A stretch of 16,279 nucleotides of DNA from positions 1-16,279 of the forward strand of contig CAYXGF010000041.1 in assembly GCA_964464465.1 (NCBI GenBank), in the 5' to 3' direction. Made by a program: the position numbers and the translations under genes. Of the stretch, positions 14,128 through 16,279 are shown piece after piece. Position 1 is the stretch's first letter. The number at the start of each line of letters is the position of its first letter. Under the pieces are notes generated by a model. That model searched no databases. It was given only the letters and a program-made list of their open reading frames with translations, and was not told the origin of the DNA. This stretch comes from UBA940 sp964464465. Its GTDB lineage: Bacteria; Bacteroidota; Bacteroidia; Bacteroidales; Rikenellaceae.

Positions 14128-14601
14128 ATGAAAAAGGTATTTTTTACAATGACACTTGCCATTGTGTGTTGCATGGGTTGGGCACAGACTGTGAATCCTC
14201 TGAATTACAGCGGTAAAATGTATGTCAAGAAATTTGAAATTATTACCACGCCGCGCTACATCTCGTATGAGGACCATGCGATTCTTTCAACGGAAATGAA
14301 CATTCCTGCATTAAAGGTTATGGAGTGCATGCTGGATTTCGACAAAGGCATCGTGACGTTTGATGACAAGAGCTATAAGGTGAAAGTAACGGCCGCCAAA
14401 AGGTATTTTGTAAGAGAACGTTGCGATTATGATGTCGTTTTATATATGGATATGTTGGACGGCAGCGATAAGGTTGAACTTGTGTGGCCCGACAGTCGCA
14501 AACCATATTTGCAGCAGATTACAAAAGAAACCGATGGCGTTAGCATAGTGCGTATTATATTGTCGGATAAATTGGAGGACGAAAGCGATGCTGCTTTTTA
14601 G
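14128..14601 (+). CDS. Exported hypothetical protein, 157 aa
   Basis: Not recognised. A clear signal peptide covers residues 1-20 (MKKVFFTMTLAIVCCMGWAQ), with a likely cut after Ala19 (WA-Q); there is no lipobox, so it is probably periplasmic or secreted. The mature part is rich in short beta strands and charged residues (KMYVKKFEIITTPRYIS, then GIVTFDDKSYKVKVTAAKRYF) and mentions of DYDVVLYMDM. Only two or three cysteines remain after the signal. It follows the phosphoesterase gene by 80 bases and may have its own promoter. The next gene also encodes a small exported protein, but I see no convincing similarity between the two. Confidence 0.75.
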   Translation: MKKVFFTMTLAIVCCMGWAQTVNPLNYSGKMYVKKFEIITTPRYISYEDHAILSTEMNIPALKVMECMLDFDKGIVTFDDKSYKVKVTAAKRYFVRERCDYDVVLYMDMLDGSDKVELVWPDSRKPYLQQITKETDGVSIVRIILSDKLEDESDAAF

Positions 14602-14717
14602 GGACTGCTGTTAAAGTCTTTCGATTCAATGCAAGACAATTCTTGTGGGTTCGGTTTTGTTGATGCGCCCGTTACTTAAACCGCGGCATTGCTATGTATA
14701 AAAGTTGTAGACGTAAT

Positions 14718-15260
14718 ATGAAAAAAATTTTTGCCATTTTAATGACTGTTGTGATATGCTTTCCTGTATTTTCGCAGTCCAATTGGACTCCTATTATTGT
14801 TGAAGGGAAAAAAGCATACTCAATTACAAGCACTGATACCAAAGGTAATAAATGCAACATTCTGTTGTTTTACGATGATGATGAGGCTTGGTTTACAATG
14901 CCGGATAAGATAGTAGAACATGATGAGTATCTCGTACCTGTCAAAGTACTGGCACAGTTTGGTGAATATGACGAAAAATTTGTCATTCATACAGTATCAT
15001 ATGACTTTACATATATTGAGGACAATACGCCTGAAACAATTCAACTCTGGGGAAGAAATTGGTCGTGTATGATGAATGATAAGTTAGACCAAAAACTTGA
15101 CACGATAATCTCTTCTACCATTGTCGTTTGCAGCCTTGGGTCTAGCCCATTTTTTGACTATATAATGAAGAGTCAGGGACCGGTTGTCCTTAAATTGCCT
15201 ACTGCGACGGGAGACTTAATTTTTAGGGTGCCGGTATTAAAGATAAATAGTAATAAATAG
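14718..15260 (+). CDS. Exported hypothetical protein, 180 aa
   Basis: Not recognised. The ATG at 14718 is chosen over an in-frame ATG at 14694 because it gives a normal signal peptide, MKKIFAILMTVVICFPVFSQ, with a likely cut after Ser19 (FS-Q). The mature protein has beta-rich, acidic sequence (ILLFYDDDEAWFTMPDKIV, FVIHTVSYDFTYI) and the pattern NWTPIIVEGKKAYSI near its start. No lipobox or membrane anchor is seen, so it is probably periplasmic. The DNA is AT-rich. It lies 116 bases after the previous exported protein gene, with no clear promoter or terminator in between. Confidence 0.75.
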   Translation: MKKIFAILMTVVICFPVFSQSNWTPIIVEGKKAYSITSTDTKGNKCNILLFYDDDEAWFTMPDKIVEHDEYLVPVKVLAQFGEYDEKFVIHTVSYDFTYIEDNTPETIQLWGRNWSCMMNDKLDQKLDTIISSTIVVCSLGSSPFFDYIMKSQGPVVLKLPTATGDLIFRVPVLKINSNK

Positions 15261-15332
15261 TTTTCTTAATAATTGATTATTACGTAATTCACATTCCTAT
15301 TATTTTGCTATTGCTTTTTTTTGGGCATAGTT

Positions 15333-15482
15333 ATGTATGTCAACTTCGCATCTGGCAGGTTATCGAACCTTTTCATCAGTCAGTTTACATGTGCTGGTTT
15401 TGAGTACGCGACAAGTGTTATTCCGTATTATAGAGATGGTTATATCGTCAAAAGGAAATTTGATATTTTGTTAAATAAATAA
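15333..15482 (+). CDS. Small ORF or gene remnant with membrane-like leader
   Basis: A 49-aa frame from the ATG at 15333 (MYVNFASGRLSNLF). The frame is open upstream to 15288 and there encodes a strongly hydrophobic stretch (FLLFCYCFFLGIV), with a TTG at 15321 as the only other start. It ends 12 bases before a strong terminator, which suggests the end of a real transcription unit. It may be a small membrane protein or the 3' remnant of a larger gene. No family is recognised. Confidence 0.3.
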   Translation: MYVNFASGRLSNLFISQFTCAGFEYATSVIPYYRDGYIVKRKFDILLNK

Positions 15483-15494
15483 CCTACAATCAAG

Positions 15495-15555
15495 ATAATA
15501 AAACACCGGCGCGATAAACAAATTTTCTTTGCTTATCGCGCCGGCGTTTTATTAT
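15495..15555. terminator. Strong bidirectional terminator hairpin
   Basis: CCGGCGCGATAA (15506-15517) pairs with TTATCGCGCCGG (15533-15544), then one A-C mismatch, then ATAATAAAAC (15495-15504) with GTTTTATTAT (15546-15555). The stem is 23 positions long with A/T-rich flanks on both sides, so it can stop transcription from either strand. It separates the plus-strand exported-protein genes from the minus-strand kinase gene. Confidence 0.88.
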
Positions 15556-15820
15556 TTAAGTCTATCGAAGACTGCTAATATTCCTCCTCGTTGAAGAAAT
15601 TTATACACATTGATTATCAGTATATTATGTAATAACCAACGAAATTTGCGCAAACAAACAGCACTGTCTGAGGCGGCCTGAGGCGAGTGGAGGAATGGAT
15701 GGATAAACAAACTTTTGAAAATTATTAATAATTACCAGTTTTTAATTCTGCGACTATCTAGATGTGCAGCAGCATAGAAAAGTAAACACTGATTTTCAGT
15801 TAATAAAATTCCCCATAATT
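15556..15820. other. AT-rich stretch with no recognisable gene
   Basis: No convincing reading frame on either strand. Seen: a short direct repeat TGAGGCG near 15669-15685, and an inverted repeat GCATAGAA/TTCTATGC (15772-15779/15819-15826) that covers the kinase stop region, enclosing a smaller hairpin ACTGATTTTCAGT. The latter might act as a weak terminator for the kinase gene. Confidence 0.4.
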
Positions 15821-16279
15821 CTATGCTTTAGGAAATGAAAATCTAAATGTATTGGTTGTATATTTTTCTTTATTATTGCCTGGTGTTATTCCAAAAGTAC
15901 AATTGCTTCTTGCTATACACTCTTGTATATAATACATACCTAATCCACTACCATCAAGTCTTGCTTTCTTAGCATAATAACCGGACTCGCCTTTTCTTAA
16001 AATCAAGTCTATTTCATCCGGCCTAATTGCCAGGCTGCGCATTGTGATAGATACAATTATATCTTTCCAATTAGATGAAAATGAAATTAATATATCACTA
16101 CTTGGGAATGCATATTTGGTAGCGTTATTCCAAAAATGTCCCATAGCTAAGTTAATTAATTCATAATCAATCAATACCTTATCATAACATTCACCGAAGT
16201 TTATCTTTATTCTTTTATCCCAAAAGTCAATTAAGTACGGTTGTATTGATAATTTAACCACTTTATGAATGGAGTGAGT
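15821..16279 (-). CDS. Sensor histidine kinase, C-terminal ATPase domain (partial)
   Basis: The frame is open to the right edge of the window, so the N-terminal sensor and dimerisation parts are missing. What is seen is a HATPase_c domain: the N box in LAMGHFWNNATKYAF, the G1-like region DEIDLILRKGESGYY, and the G2 box DGSGLGMYYIQECI, then TTNTFRFSFPKA at the end. These bind ATP in two-component kinases. The DNA is the most AT-rich in the window, suggesting acquisition. No response regulator follows it downstream within 560 bases on the minus strand. The missing part decides whether it is a complete kinase or an anti-sigma-like ATPase. Confidence 0.85.
   Translation of the reverse strand, partial: THSIHKVVKLSIQPYLIDFWDKRIKINFGECYDKVLIDYELINLAMGHFWNNATKYAFPSSDILISFSSNWKDIIVSITMRSLAIRPDEIDLILRKGESGYYAKKARLDGSGLGMYYIQECIARSNCTFGITPGNNKEKYTTNTFRFSFPKA

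Noticed and set aside
15669..15685. TGAGGCG repeated twice, considered as CRISPR-like or attachment repeat
   Set aside because: Only two 7-base copies with 3 bases between; too short to mean anything.
16262..16279. HSIHK just before the kinase ATPase domain, considered as the phospho-accepting H box
   Set aside because: It lies only about 40 residues before the N box, whereas the H box is usually about 100 residues away.

Overview
The window looks like a chromosome segment of a Bacteroidales bacterium. This rests on the gene families, on promoters of the Bacteroidetes type (a TTG element about 20 bases ahead of TAnnTTTG, seen before tRNA-Gln and before the transporter gene), on weak or absent Shine-Dalgarno sequences, and on Bacteroidetes-style signal peptides ending just before Gln or Ser. 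The genus cannot be fixed from the sequence. The left two thirds are GC-rich housekeeping DNA. From about 10.9 kb to the right end the sequence is visibly AT-richer and holds accessory genes.

Left part (1-3.5 kb): a folded RNA or terminator-like element at 11-88; a small hypothetical gene (239-586); a minus-strand pair made of an NSS-family sodium symporter and a zinc-less class III-type sirtuin (2755-709); tRNA-Gln(TTG) with its own promoter and a strong terminator; and a minus-strand GlsB/YeaQ-like small membrane protein whose 3' end overlaps a second hydrophilic small reading frame.

Middle (3.7-10.7 kb): a tightly packed six-gene minus-strand operon, in transcription order ACT-domain protein, P/E/T-rich hypothetical, RsmI, DUF389 membrane protein, LpxL/HtrB-type acyltransferase and GT2 glycosyltransferase. 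All junctions overlap or lie within 5 bases. It is divergent from lysA (diaminopimelate decarboxylase) on the plus strand. The ACT protein next to lysA suggests a link to aspartate-family amino acid sensing. The last genes point to envelope lipid and glycan work.

Right part (10.8-14.05 kb): the most interesting region, a plus-strand four-gene cassette: ClpP-like serine protease with intact triad, PD-(D/E)XK nuclease-like protein, WYL-domain regulator and MPPED-type metallophosphoesterase. The genes are closely spaced, and the last two overlap by 4 bases. A protease, a putative nuclease and a ligand-sensing WYL regulator in one unit resemble stress-response or anti-phage modules. I do not recognise this exact combination as a named system, so I propose it as a candidate new one.

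Right end (14.1-16.28 kb): two genes for small exported proteins of unknown function, a small membrane-protein-like fragment followed by a 23-bp bidirectional terminator hairpin, about 265 bases with no recognisable gene, and the C-terminal ATPase domain of a histidine kinase cut by the window edge.
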